From positions 1 through 59,063 of the forward strand of contig JAJYGA010000019.1 in NCBI GenBank assembly GCA_021785255.1: a stretch of DNA of 59,063 nt. Reading direction: 5' to 3'. Below, in pieces: positions 30,132-39,558 of the stretch; within the stretch, counting starts at the first letter, position 1, and the number at the start of each line of letters is the position of its first letter. The notes beneath the pieces are model-generated. The model made no database searches. It was not told where the DNA came from and was given only the letters and a program-made list of their open reading frames with translations. The position numbers and the translations under genes were made by a program. Source of the DNA: Actinomycetes bacterium. GTDB lineage: Bacteria > Actinomycetota > Acidimicrobiia > Acidimicrobiales > Acidimicrobiaceae.

Positions 30132-32147
30132 GTGGCCGCAGAAAAGGTAAGTTTGGACCTCAGAACACCCGTTTTGGAGTCAAAGATGCCTCCGAAAGCC
30201 ACCAGATATCAACCCCTCAAAGTCGTCTGTGATGCTTTTTCGCTTCCCTCCACTCCGCTCAGAGTCTTTCTTGTGTATGAAGAGGGCGGATTAGAAAAGC
30301 GGGAGCCTTTTCAAGAGCTAGGAAACGATACGTACGCTGTCACCTTTACCCCTGGGGCGTTGGGCAAACAGAGACTTCGGATTCTTGCGTGGGAAGACTC
30401 TTACCGAAAGAGTCTGGATGCATTGCGAGCACGCGTACGTGCCAACGTAGCTGATCTGTTGGACTTTGAAGACGTTGTATCTGAGGCGAGTCATCGATGC
30501 AGAAGTCTCGCAAAGACAAAATCTTCTTCAAAACTCCTTAAGGAGATTTACCCAAATCTTGGTGAGGTTTTGGACGAAGTAACTAAAGATGTCTTAGGCG
30601 TGGCGCTGGCTACGCTTGACTCGATAAAACAAGGTCACGGTGACGTGAATACTTCCAAAGACGACTTTGATAAGTTGGAGAACCTCTTGTCGGACGTGCG
30701 CTTGTCTGACGTGTGCGGTTTGCCACTTTACAAGAGTGATGTTACAGAAATTAGCTTTGAAGTTGTCGTTGAGAGAGAGAGATCTACTTTTGGGTTTTGG
30801 TATGAACTTTTCCCAAGATCAGTCGGAGGTTTCAAAGGAGTTGTGGATGTCCTTCCTCATCTGGTAGACCTGGGCGTGGATATCCTTTACCTCCCACCGA
30901 TACACCCTATTGGTGTGACAAAACGGAAAGGAAGAAACAACTCATTACTTGCAGAGAAAGACGACGTCGGTAGTCCATGGGCGATCGGCTCGCGACTCGG
31001 CGGACACGACAGTATCGACCCGTCCTTAGGTGGATTCGATGACTTTGATGAGATGCTTAGAGTTGCTGCTGGGTTTGGAGTTGAAGTCGCTTTGGATCTG
31101 GCGTTGCAGTGCTCGTTAGATCACCCCTGGGTTGTCGATCACCCTGAATGGTTTGTGCACCGTTCCGATGGCTCGATTGCCTTTGCAGAGAACCCGCCTA
31201 AGCGTTACGAAGACATAGTTCCCATTGACTTTTTCCCAGCTAGAGAAGTAGATCGAGTGGCTCTTTGGAATGAGATTCTTCGAGTTGTCAGGTTTTGGAT
31301 TGAAAAAGGGGTGCGAATCTTTCGGGTAGACAATCCTCATACCAAACCTATCTCATTTTGGACATGGTTGATATCAGCCCTTCGTGAGGAGTACGTGGAT
31401 GTGATCTTTCTGGCTGAGGCCTTTACGCGCCCTAAAATTATGTACAAGCTAGCTCAGGTTGGATTCTCCCAAAGCTATACCTATTTCACGTGGCGAAATA
31501 CTCCTTCGGAGATTTCAAGTTATGTAAATGAACTTTACAGCAAAGAGATCATGAGCTACTTTCGCCCTAACCTCTGGCCCAATACGCCCGATATTTTGAC
31601 AGGAGTTCTTAGGTGGGGATCTCGATCTGACTTTGCCTTACGACTCGTGCTCGCGTCTATGCTATCGCCAAGCTATGGCATCTACTCGGGATACGAGTTC
31701 CTGGAGAATGAGCCCTTTTCTCTTGAGTCGGAGGAGTATCTGAACTCGGAGAAGTATGAGATCAAAAAGCGTGACTACATTGCCGGTGGTGCATTAGATA
31801 AGTTGATCTCCGTCGTCAATGTCTTCAGAAGATCGCATGTGGCCTTGCAACGCTTAGGCAACGTTGTATTTTTGCCTACCGAAGGTGAAAACCTTTTGGC
31901 TTTTCTAAGGTTTGCTGATGATGAGGACGACTATGTTCTTGTGGTCTGTAACTTTGACACTAAAGGTATCACAGAGGGCGCTGTGTATCTTCCTGAGTTT
32001 TTCCCTGGAGACAAGGTCTTTCATGAAGCCGAAGGTTTTGACGTCCTTACCGGAGAGATCTATACCTTCCGCAAAGGTCATAACTTCATTAGGCTTGACC
32101 CAACCAAGACTCCAGGACACCTGGTATCTTTGACCTTTAGGCAATGA
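30132..32147 (+). CDS. glgE: alpha-1,4-glucan:maltose-1-phosphate maltosyltransferase
   Basis: GH13_3 enzyme that extends alpha-1,4-glucans with maltose 1-phosphate, the key step of the actinobacterial GlgE pathway. 671 residues: N-terminal domain, inserted helical bundle, then the barrel beginning FGFWYELFPRSVGG. Catalytic residues align with those of Streptomyces GlgE: nucleophile D400 (FRVDNPHTKP), acid/base E429 (AEAFTRP) and D487 (NTPDIL). GTG start after aaagggaggtt. It is the first gene of glgE-treS-mak-glgB with a 14-base gap to treS. Confidence 0.96.
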   Translation: MAAEKVSLDLRTPVLESKMPPKATRYQPLKVVCDAFSLPSTPLRVFLVYEEGGLEKREPFQELGNDTYAVTFTPGALGKQRLRILAWEDSYRKSLDALRARVRANVADLLDFEDVVSEASHRCRSLAKTKSSSKLLKEIYPNLGEVLDEVTKDVLGVALATLDSIKQGHGDVNTSKDDFDKLENLLSDVRLSDVCGLPLYKSDVTEISFEVVVERERSTFGFWYELFPRSVGGFKGVVDVLPHLVDLGVDILYLPPIHPIGVTKRKGRNNSLLAEKDDVGSPWAIGSRLGGHDSIDPSLGGFDDFDEMLRVAAGFGVEVALDLALQCSLDHPWVVDHPEWFVHRSDGSIAFAENPPKRYEDIVPIDFFPAREVDRVALWNEILRVVRFWIEKGVRIFRVDNPHTKPISFWTWLISALREEYVDVIFLAEAFTRPKIMYKLAQVGFSQSYTYFTWRNTPSEISSYVNELYSKEIMSYFRPNLWPNTPDILTGVLRWGSRSDFALRLVLASMLSPSYGIYSGYEFLENEPFSLESEEYLNSEKYEIKKRDYIAGGALDKLISVVNVFRRSHVALQRLGNVVFLPTEGENLLAFLRFADDEDDYVLVVCNFDTKGITEGAVYLPEFFPGDKVFHEAEGFDVLTGEIYTFRKGHNFIRLDPTKTPGHLVSLTFRQ

Positions 32148-32161
32148 TGTGAGGTGGTGAG

Positions 32162-33805
32162 GTGTCCCAACAGAGTCAAAATTGGTTTCAAGAGGCTATC
32201 TTTTACGAGGTTCTGATCAGGGGTTTTCACGACTCTAATGATGACGGCACCGGTGATATTCGAGGACTGATCGACAAGCTTGACTACCTGGAGTGGTTAG
32301 GAGTGGACTGTATCTGGCTCCTTCCGTTTTACAGATCTCCGTTGCGAGACGGCGGGTATGACATATCTGATTTTCTAACCGTCTTGCCAGCGTACGGCGA
32401 TGTGAGTGAACTGGAAACCCTAATCGGTCGAGCTCATCAAAAAAATATTAGAGTTATCGCTGATCTTGTCATGAATCACACCTCAGATCAACACCCATGG
32501 TTTTTAGAGTCCAAAAGAGACCGAAGCAATCCCAAGGCGGACTGGTACGTCTGGTCAGATACCGACGAGGCCTATAAGGGAGCTCGGATTATCTTCGTTG
32601 ACTCGGAGACTTCGAATTGGACGTATTCGCAGGAGCGTCAAGAGTTCTACTGGCATCGTTTCTTTTATCACCAACCTGACCTCAACTATGATAACCCAGA
32701 GGTTCAAGAAGAGATGGTAAGCGTTCTCGACTACTGGCTGGACAGAGGACTGGACGGTTTCAGATTAGATGCCGTACCCTATCTCTTTGAGAGAGAAGGT
32801 ACTAACTGTGAGAATCTTCAAGAGACGCACGACTATTTAAAGCTCATACGTTCACGTATCGATGCTCGACACAAGGACAAGGTACTGTTGGCGGAGGCTA
32901 ATCAATGGCCCAAAGATGTGGTGGATTACTTTGGAGACGGCGATGAGTGTCACATGTGCTTTAACTTCCCGATCATGCCTCGACTTTTTATGTCAGTTAA
33001 GATGGAGTCTGCCCGTCCCATAACTGAGACGATCGAAGAGACCCCGGAGATCCCAAGCGGATGTCAATGGGGAATATTTCTTCGCAACCACGACGAACTC
33101 ACTCTGGAGATGGTTACAGAGGAAGAACGGGACTTTATGTATCGTGCATACGCCGCTGATCCTCTTATGCGTAGAAACGTTGGAATAGGTCGACGTCTTG
33201 CGCCTCTTATCGATAATGATAGAAGGGTCGCCGAGTTGCTCCATGCGCTACTGCTCTCGTTACCTGGTTCTCCTATCCTTTACTACGGAGATGAGATACT
33301 CATGGGAGATAACATCTACTTGGGAGACAGGGACTCCGTGCGTACTCCCATGCAATGGACACCTGATCGCAACGGAGGATTCTCTAGGGCTGATTTCGCT
33401 AAACTATACCTTCCTCCGAACATGGATCCTGTCTATGGATATGAGGCACTGAACGTTGAGTCGCAGATGCGCAACCCGTCCTCCTTTTTAAGGTGGCTTC
33501 GTCACTTAATGTGGATCCGTCGCTCCGAAGGAGTCTTCGGAGTGGGATCGCTGCAGGTTTTAAACTCCAACAACCTCAGTTGCTTTGCATTCGTGAGATC
33601 GATTGAAGAAGAGGACAAGCACGTGCTGTGTGTTAACAACCTTTCGAAGTCGGCTCAACCCCTCTCATTGGACCTTTCCAAATATATTGGCAAGGTGCCC
33701 TACGAGCTTCTAGGTCGTGTTCCTTTCCCGATGGTGGAGATCAGTCGTTATGCTTTTACCCTACCGCCTTACGGAGTATTTTGGTTCGATTTGGCGACTG
33801 AGTAG
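32162..33805 (+). CDS. treS: trehalose synthase / maltose alpha-D-glucosyltransferase
   Basis: GH13_16 enzyme interconverting trehalose and maltose; feeds maltose to the kinase next door. 547 residues, without the fused maltokinase domain seen in some bacteria. Motifs: YEVLIRGFHDSNDDGTGD, IADLVMNHTSDQHPWF, nucleophile region DGFRLDAVPYL, acid/base LLAEANQWP, LRNHDELTLEM. GTG start following gatgtgaggtggtga. It lies between glgE and the separate maltokinase. Confidence 0.95.
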   Translation: MSQQSQNWFQEAIFYEVLIRGFHDSNDDGTGDIRGLIDKLDYLEWLGVDCIWLLPFYRSPLRDGGYDISDFLTVLPAYGDVSELETLIGRAHQKNIRVIADLVMNHTSDQHPWFLESKRDRSNPKADWYVWSDTDEAYKGARIIFVDSETSNWTYSQERQEFYWHRFFYHQPDLNYDNPEVQEEMVSVLDYWLDRGLDGFRLDAVPYLFEREGTNCENLQETHDYLKLIRSRIDARHKDKVLLAEANQWPKDVVDYFGDGDECHMCFNFPIMPRLFMSVKMESARPITETIEETPEIPSGCQWGIFLRNHDELTLEMVTEEERDFMYRAYAADPLMRRNVGIGRRLAPLIDNDRRVAELLHALLLSLPGSPILYYGDEILMGDNIYLGDRDSVRTPMQWTPDRNGGFSRADFAKLYLPPNMDPVYGYEALNVESQMRNPSSFLRWLRHLMWIRRSEGVFGVGSLQVLNSNNLSCFAFVRSIEEEDKHVLCVNNLSKSAQPLSLDLSKYIGKVPYELLGRVPFPMVEISRYAFTLPPYGVFWFDLATE

Positions 33806-33828
33806 AACTAGCCAACCTTGTTGGGGGT

Positions 33829-35214
33829 ATGAGGATGAACGAGAGTGATAAGGCAGAAACTGACGGCCAACTCACTTCTCTGGGAGAGTTCTTAGGATCG
33901 GCTGACGGCGCTGTACCTTTTGGAGAGATCGAGCGATTTGTGAAAGGATCTCGTTGGTATCTTGGATCTCAAAGTGCCAAATTGGACTATTTGGTCTGTA
34001 CAAAAAAAGGTGACGAGAAAGTCCCACCTTTTTTGTTGCGTGTTATGGCAAAAGACGAGAGTGGAGAGTTCTGGAACCTTCCGGTAATGGTGTCTTTGGA
34101 ACCTATGAACGCACTGACTGTCGTCGAGGTATCAAGACCCGATGGTCGGTCGTGGTTTCTTTACGATGCGTGTTCTAATTTGGTTGGACAAAAAGCGTTA
34201 CTTGGAGATCTAGCGATACCTCGAAAAGATGTGAGGTTTTCTTCAAAGAGCTTTGAACAGTCCAATACCTCATTTATCTATGGTGATCTTTATGTCAAAC
34301 TCTATAGGCGGCTAGTCGCCCACAAAAATCGAGAAGTTAAAGTGTTGGAAGCTCTTTTAGGGGTCTTAGAAGGTGAAGTTCCACGAGTGATTGGGGCAGG
34401 CGAGCTTTGTGGATATAGTTCGCACTTGGTCTTAGAGTCACTAGATGGTAGCAGAGATCTTTATGGCGTGGTAAAAGATCTGCTAATTCGGGGTGAGACT
34501 GAAAAGGTCAAGGGGTACTTATCGAACTTAGGCGCTACACTTTTTAGGTTACATAAGGCGCTTAGAGGGGTGTTCGGAACTGGTTCTCTAAGTACCAATC
34601 AACTATATGCCCACTCTTGTGATAGAGTAAGAGAGCGTATCACGTTGTTGAAGACCACGCCGGCTAGTTCTATGTATGACACAAATCAGCTGGATCGGGT
34701 CTTTGAGCGTCTCTCTGAGCTGACCAAAGCATCCCAACTTGGAGTGAACTTAAGTGCGACTGAAGGAGAAGGCAATACCAGATGCCAGATTCAAGTAATC
34801 CATGGAGACCTGCACCTTGGTCAGATACTGTTGTATAAGGATCGTCAAGTTGTGATCGACTTTGAAGGTGAGGTGCTTGGAGAGACGGGACAGTGGTTTG
34901 GGCGTCCGGAGTATGACCTCGCAGGTATTGCAAGATCCATTCACTATGCCAGCTTCGAAAGCGGATATCTGTCTAAAAAGGGGAGTCGGGTGTCTGAGCT
35001 AGAGGAGGCATTTGTTGAGGCATACACGACTCATCTTGCAGATAGTCTCGACTCAGCTGAGACAGTATTTGACCGAAAGATTTATGAGCTCCTGAAGATC
35101 GAAAAGGCCGTCTATGAGTTGGAGTACGAAGTCAGGGCGCAACGGGGTCTAGTCGCGATTCCGGCTAGTTTCCTGTTTGATGGTGGAGGTGAACAAAGCG
35201 ATGAACGAACTTAG
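33829..35214 (+). CDS. mak: maltokinase
   Basis: ATP-dependent kinase making maltose 1-phosphate, the GlgE donor. 461 residues, with the aminoglycoside-phosphotransferase-like core: VIHGDLHLGQIL (catalytic loop with Asp) and VVIDFEGEVLGETGQW (metal-binding DFE). The N-terminal cap has the FVKGSRWYLGSQSA-type opening of Mak/Pep2. ATG 33829; a second ATG two codons on (33835) is also possible. Its 3' end overlaps the glgB start. In many actinobacteria Mak and TreS form a complex; gene order supports this. Confidence 0.92.
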   Translation: MRMNESDKAETDGQLTSLGEFLGSADGAVPFGEIERFVKGSRWYLGSQSAKLDYLVCTKKGDEKVPPFLLRVMAKDESGEFWNLPVMVSLEPMNALTVVEVSRPDGRSWFLYDACSNLVGQKALLGDLAIPRKDVRFSSKSFEQSNTSFIYGDLYVKLYRRLVAHKNREVKVLEALLGVLEGEVPRVIGAGELCGYSSHLVLESLDGSRDLYGVVKDLLIRGETEKVKGYLSNLGATLFRLHKALRGVFGTGSLSTNQLYAHSCDRVRERITLLKTTPASSMYDTNQLDRVFERLSELTKASQLGVNLSATEGEGNTRCQIQVIHGDLHLGQILLYKDRQVVIDFEGEVLGETGQWFGRPEYDLAGIARSIHYASFESGYLSKKGSRVSELEEAFVEAYTTHLADSLDSAETVFDRKIYELLKIEKAVYELEYEVRAQRGLVAIPASFLFDGGGEQSDERT

Positions 35215-37093
35215 ATATGCCTCGGATCTGGATCTTTACTTGTTTGGTGAAGGTCGGCATCAGATGGGTTGGGAGTTTCTTGGCGCGCACTTTGGAGAGT
35301 TTCAAGGAGAGTCAGCGGTTCACTTTGGCGTGTGGGCACCTGCGGCGCGCTCTGTGTCTGTCATTGGGGACTTTAATGGATGGGACTATAGATATGGATA
35401 TATGTCGCCCCAAGGAAGCTCGGGGGTTTGGGAGTACGTATCTAAGCAATGCCGGCCTGGTGATGTATATAAGTTTTCGATAGAGACAGCTTCAGGTGAT
35501 CGAATCGAGAAAGCTGACCCATACGCACTATGGACTGAGGCTCCGCCAAAGACGGGATCGCGAGTAATTGATACTTTAGAGTTTCAGTGGACGGATCACG
35601 ACTGGATGCAGAACCGGCCGGGATGGATTGGTGATTCGCCAGTTTCAATCTATGAAGTACACCTTGGATCTTTCATGCACGGTCGGAACGAACAGAGTTA
35701 CCTTTACGCGGTTGATGAACTTGTTCGATACGTCAAGGAGCTTGGTTTTACTCACGTAGAACTGATGCCGATAAACGAACATCCATTTGGAGGATCTTGG
35801 GGATATCAAGGAACATCGTATTTTTCCCCCTCTGCTAGGTGGGGGACGCCTCCGGAGTTTGCGAATTTGGTCAACGCTTTCCACAACGAAGGCATCGGGG
35901 TAATTTTGGATTGGGTTCCAGGACACTTTGCCACCGATGCTCATGGGCTCTTCAGATTTGACGGTTCCGCGCTCTATGAGCATCTCGATGAGATCCAAGG
36001 CATCCATCCAGACTGGGGATCTGCGATCTTCAACTTCGAGCGCAAGGAGGTAAGAAGTTTTCTTCTATCCTCGGCGCATTTTTGGATCAGTAGGTATCAT
36101 ATAGACGCCCTTAGAGTCGATGCTGTTGCCTCAATGATATATCTGGATTATTCAAGATCCAACTGGATCCCTAACACCTATGGAGGAAGGGAGAACCTAG
36201 GTGCCATCTCATTGCTGCAGGAAGTCAACACCATGGTTCCACTACTTTCTAAAGGAGCTGCCACCTTTGCAGAGGAGTCTACCGCGTTCCCGAAGGTGAC
36301 TCAAAGTGTTGACATCGGAGGTTTGGGTTTTGGATTTAAGTGGAATATGGGATGGATGCACGATACCTTAGAGTATTTTTCCTTTGATCCGATTTACCGC
36401 AAGTACCATCATGACCTGATAACCTTTGGCCTCCTGTACGCGTTTTCAGAGAACTTTGTCCTTCCACTCTCTCACGACGAGGTTGTTCACCAAAAAGGCT
36501 CTCTATATGCCAAGATGTTTGGTGACGAGTGGCAGCGATTTGCCCACCTCAGATCTCTGTACGCGTGGATGTGGGCATATCCTGGTAAGAAGCTGTTGTT
36601 TATGGGATCAGAGTCCGGACAACAGTATGAATGGCGCGATGAGGTACGACCTGATCTAGGTTCTTCAGAGTTGGGGCAAAAGTTAAAGAGACTTGTATCA
36701 GATCTTAATCTATTGTATCGAGATACACCTCAGTTATATCTGGGAGATCATAGACCAGATGGTTTTTCATGGGCTATTGTTGACGACCGAGACTCGAACA
36801 CGTTTGCATTTTCGAGGAAAGTTCCCCACTTCGACGCCGTACTCCTATGTGTAGCTAACTTTTCTCTTGCTGACCGATACGACTACGAGGTTCCGGTTGA
36901 AAGAGTAGGTACGTGGACTGAGGTGTTAAACACGGACTCAGAGTACTACGGAGGCTCAGGAAAGGGAAACTTCGGCTCTGTCAAAACGTCGGTAGCTGCA
37001 CCGTCTGTAATATATGGGGGAAAACTAGTTCTTCCTGTAACCTTGCCGGCGCTCAGCGTCGTTTATCTTTTGTCTCCATCGACTGAAGAGTGA
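35201..37093 (+). CDS. glgB: 1,4-alpha-glucan branching enzyme
   Basis: GH13_9 enzyme that adds alpha-1,6 branches. About 630 residues: CBM48 (VHFGVWAPAARSVSVIGDFNG), barrel with MPINEHPFGGSWGYQGTSYF, the nucleophile region DALRVDAVASMIYLDYSR, acid FAEESTAFP, and LPLSHDEVVHQKGS. It lacks the extra N-terminal N1 domain of the longer E. coli type. I place the start at ATG 35201, ten bases after tggaggtga and overlapping mak by 14 bases; in-frame starts at 35177-35189 are possible. Last gene of the GlgE-pathway operon. Confidence 0.95.
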   Translation: MNELRYASDLDLYLFGEGRHQMGWEFLGAHFGEFQGESAVHFGVWAPAARSVSVIGDFNGWDYRYGYMSPQGSSGVWEYVSKQCRPGDVYKFSIETASGDRIEKADPYALWTEAPPKTGSRVIDTLEFQWTDHDWMQNRPGWIGDSPVSIYEVHLGSFMHGRNEQSYLYAVDELVRYVKELGFTHVELMPINEHPFGGSWGYQGTSYFSPSARWGTPPEFANLVNAFHNEGIGVILDWVPGHFATDAHGLFRFDGSALYEHLDEIQGIHPDWGSAIFNFERKEVRSFLLSSAHFWISRYHIDALRVDAVASMIYLDYSRSNWIPNTYGGRENLGAISLLQEVNTMVPLLSKGAATFAEESTAFPKVTQSVDIGGLGFGFKWNMGWMHDTLEYFSFDPIYRKYHHDLITFGLLYAFSENFVLPLSHDEVVHQKGSLYAKMFGDEWQRFAHLRSLYAWMWAYPGKKLLFMGSESGQQYEWRDEVRPDLGSSELGQKLKRLVSDLNLLYRDTPQLYLGDHRPDGFSWAIVDDRDSNTFAFSRKVPHFDAVLLCVANFSLADRYDYEVPVERVGTWTEVLNTDSEYYGGSGKGNFGSVKTSVAAPSVIYGGKLVLPVTLPALSVVYLLSPSTEE

Positions 37094-37536
37094 AGTACTA
37101 GCGGTTAGTAAAATCAACGCGACGAGCCTCGAGCTTCTTGGACAATTGGTTGTTTGGGAAACTCTGATACTGTTGTGTTAAATGGCATCGAATTGCTGGC
37201 ATGGACTTGCATGGGATGCTTAATCTCTCAAACCCTGGCCAAGCTTGTGGTTTAGACCAAGGCGACAGAGGTTTGTCTGAGGGCTATTGTAATGAGTGAG
37301 CCTCGTGTAAACCAAAGGACGTCGGTCACCTATGGCGACTCGTACCAGGCATCTATTGAGATGCTCCAATGGATACTCGCGTTTTAAATTAAAGCTTGCG
37401 AACTCTTTACTCATCATTCCCGTACTGTTGGATTCCTAGGTTACCGAGCAGGCGACAACTTTCCTGACAGCTAGGACTCACCGGTTGCCGTTTTGTACCA
37501 ATAGGCTAATGACCAGGATATATCGTACATGTGCGT
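37094..37536 (+). other. glgB-abiE spacer, no gene seen
   Basis: About 440 bases with only short, unconvincing ORFs (for example 37220-37417 minus). There is no intrinsic terminator after glgB, no tRNA and no insertion-sequence end. The composition is not obviously different from the neighbours. It marks the left edge of the accessory-looking region. Confidence 0.4.
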
Positions 37537-37564
37537 TGCTATAATGAAGTAGAAACTATCATTA
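37537..37564 (+). promoter_or_regulatory. extended -10 promoter and inverted repeat ahead of the AbiE pair
   Basis: A perfect extended -10 element, TGC-TATAAT (37537-37545), is followed and overlapped by an inverted repeat TAATGA (37542-37547) / TCATTA (37559-37564) with an 11-base spacer. The AbiEi antitoxin ORF starts at 37585, 40 bases past the -10. AbiEi antitoxins are known to repress their own promoters by binding inverted repeats, so this is a candidate operator. Confidence 0.5.
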
Positions 37565-37584
37565 CACGAGATGAGGTGGCAACG

Positions 37585-37992
37585 ATGGCTACGGTAGAAG
37601 AGAGAATACGCACATATATAGCTTCATCATCTGACGCTGCATTCCTTACCAGTGAGTTTGCTAAGTTCGGAAGCCGATCTGCCGTTGCCAGCGTACTTCG
37701 AAAACTAGTAAAGGATAAGACCCTCTACCGTGCGGGATATGGAGTTTACACTCCGTCTAGAGTTCTTACTGGAGAGCGTTATGCAGGATACAAGATTCAG
37801 AAGTTTGATAACTCGGCTGTGGCTGCATCTTTTCTAAGAAAGATGGGTGTAGACCCACAACCTGGACTGTTAGTTAGGGAGTACAACGAAGGACGATCTA
37901 CTCAAGTACCTCCTTTCGCAATGATCGATGTGGGAAAGAGTCGTATCCGACGCAAGCTTTTCAACGGGGGAGTGCGGTATGAGAGGTCTTAG
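37585..37992 (+). CDS. AbiEi-like antitoxin / DUF6088-family protein
   Basis: 135-residue protein with an N-terminal winged-helix-like region (SEFAKFGSRSAVASVLRKLV, then LYRAGYGVYTPS), typical of AbiEi/DUF6088 proteins that act as transcriptional autoregulators and antitoxins in type IV toxin-antitoxin systems. The ATG at 37585 follows gatgaggtggc; the same frame opens at 37531, but that start overlaps the -10 element. Its 3' end overlaps the toxin ATG by 14 bases, the standard antitoxin-toxin arrangement. Confidence rests on the winged-helix pattern plus the AbiEii gene next to it. Confidence 0.75.
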   Translation: MATVEERIRTYIASSSDAAFLTSEFAKFGSRSAVASVLRKLVKDKTLYRAGYGVYTPSRVLTGERYAGYKIQKFDNSAVAASFLRKMGVDPQPGLLVREYNEGRSTQVPPFAMIDVGKSRIRRKLFNGGVRYERS

Positions 37993-39019
37993 CGAACAAC
38001 AACTCACCGACATAGACGTTCTCCGTAGCCAATCCGTTTCTTTACAGCCTCTTGAACCTTCGATACTAGAAAAAGAGGTCATGGTTAAAGACGTGGTTCT
38101 TGAAGTGGCAAAAGTCGGCGGTGATCAAGGTTTTCAGCTCATATTCTCGGGCGGAACGTCATTGTCGCAGGGTTGGGGGATCATTGAGCGGATCTCCGAA
38201 GACGTGGACTTTCGTGTGATTGCACCAAGTTTTCCATCTAAGAACTCCAAGTCTAAAGCACTTTCAATACTGAAGGCCGAACTTGGCCGAGCTTTGCGTG
38301 AAGCAGGATTCGAAATTAACGGTGAGATTATCGGTAGAGATAGTAATCGTTATATTAGAGCAGCGGTTGTTTATGAGTCAGCCTTTACTACAGATGCGCC
38401 ATCACTACGTCCTTATATCAAGGTAGAACTAATGGAGGTGGATCGGCCGTTTAACATCGAGCACCGAGAGGTACGAGACATTTTAGAAAGACATAGAGTC
38501 GGGCAACAGTTGCAATCACAGCCAGTTCCGATGGTATCGTTGCCTAACATTATATCTGATAAGGTCATTTCGTACCTTCGGCGCACGGCGGAACACAAGG
38601 CAAATCCAGAACTCTCCTATCGGTATGATCCGCGACTTGTACGACACCTTTACGACGTGCATAGTATCGCAAGCACAGATTCTTCTGTGGTCGCTAAGGC
38701 TGCTCCGATTTTTGTAGATACGCTTGCCCAAGAAGCACGACAATACGGTGGTGAATGATTTCCAGTCTTCAGGGAGCGTCCCTTGAGTGTTTTGCGAAAT
38801 GAACTCAATCTTCTTAAAACCGACCCTGAGGCAGTCAATAACTATGCCGTCTTTGTTAATGACCTTGTGTATGGAGCACGACCGTCCTTTAGCGACGTCT
38901 CGAAAACATTCCATGCGGTGGCGACGGAGTTCTTGGACACCGCTGTCTCGCTCTTGCCGTCTGAACGACCTTGGGAAGTAGACGGTAGCGTTGGACACGA
39001 CATCAGTCCGCACCTGTGA
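37979..39019 (+). pseudogene. AbiEii/AbiGii-family nucleotidyltransferase toxin interrupted by in-frame TGA
   Basis: Nucleotidyltransferase-fold toxin of the AbiE type. The 259-codon first part contains the family motifs: FSGGTSLSQGW (GGT at 58-60), ISEDVDF (73-78), KVELMEVD, ISDKVISYLRRTAEHK and RLVRHLYDVH. It stops at TGA 38756-38758, but the same frame continues for 86 further codons to 39019. That part reads as the normal C-terminal region of these proteins (PVFRERPLSVLRNEL, then YAVFVNDLVYGARPSF). Full length would be about 346 residues. One base change would restore it. Either the toxin is inactivated, leaving the antitoxin intact, or the C-terminal part is made separately from TTG 38783, or the base is an assembly error. 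Confidence 0.75.
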
Positions 39020-39410
39020 CTCCAGCTCCCCGCTGGCTGGATGTGGTCACGTTTCTTCCACCGCATCTATCAAACGCGTACAGGTACAGGGTCTCGTATC
39101 GGGCAGTTCTTGATGACGAGACAAACCTTGACAATATCCTCCACTTTCCCATCTATGCAACTCTTCGACGTGCTTGAAGTGGGTACGAATCGTTTGTGTC
39201 GCAGTTCAACGTTGTAAAGTTGTCAGACTACTTGAAATATCATGACGTGATCTAATTCGTCTTTGTGATCTTCCTAGATCGCGGTGATCAACGCCCTGAT
39301 CTAGGAGATTGAGTCCGAGTCAATTCCCAAATTCAAGAGCAAGGTCCCAAGATCTCCAAAAATCAGTGTCAGGGGTATTGAGTTATTGATTTCGGTCAGG
39401 AACCGGGGTC

Positions 39411-39458
39411 AATGATTTCAATCATTGGTTACTTATCTGAGGTTCAGGTTGGTATACT
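39411..39458 (+). promoter_or_regulatory. inverted repeat plus extended -10 ahead of the TRIC gene
   Basis: The 539-base stretch after the AbiE remnant has no complete gene. Near its end are a hairpin aatgat-ttca-atcatt (39411-39426) and an extended -10, TGG-TATACT (39450-39458). The -35 position is poor. A 15-codon ORF beginning at ATG 39464 (MLLANGSCPICK) follows at once and then stops; it may be a remnant of a zinc-ribbon protein. Confidence 0.35.
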
Positions 39459-39558
39459 GACCCATGTTGCTAGCCAACGGCTCGTGTCCGATATGTAAGT
39501 CGTTAGGGTGATCTCCAACGTCGCTAATGACCTCCACACTTTTTATACTTGTCCAACT

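Noticed and set aside
37220-37417. Minus-strand 65-residue ORF after glgB as a transposase remnant
   Set aside because: No recognisable transposase motif, no terminal repeats and no ribosome site.
38756-38758. TGA recoded as an amino acid or selenocysteine in the AbiEii gene
   Set aside because: TGA is used as a normal stop by several genes here (atpE, atpF, fdsG), and no Sec insertion element is evident. A point mutation is simpler.
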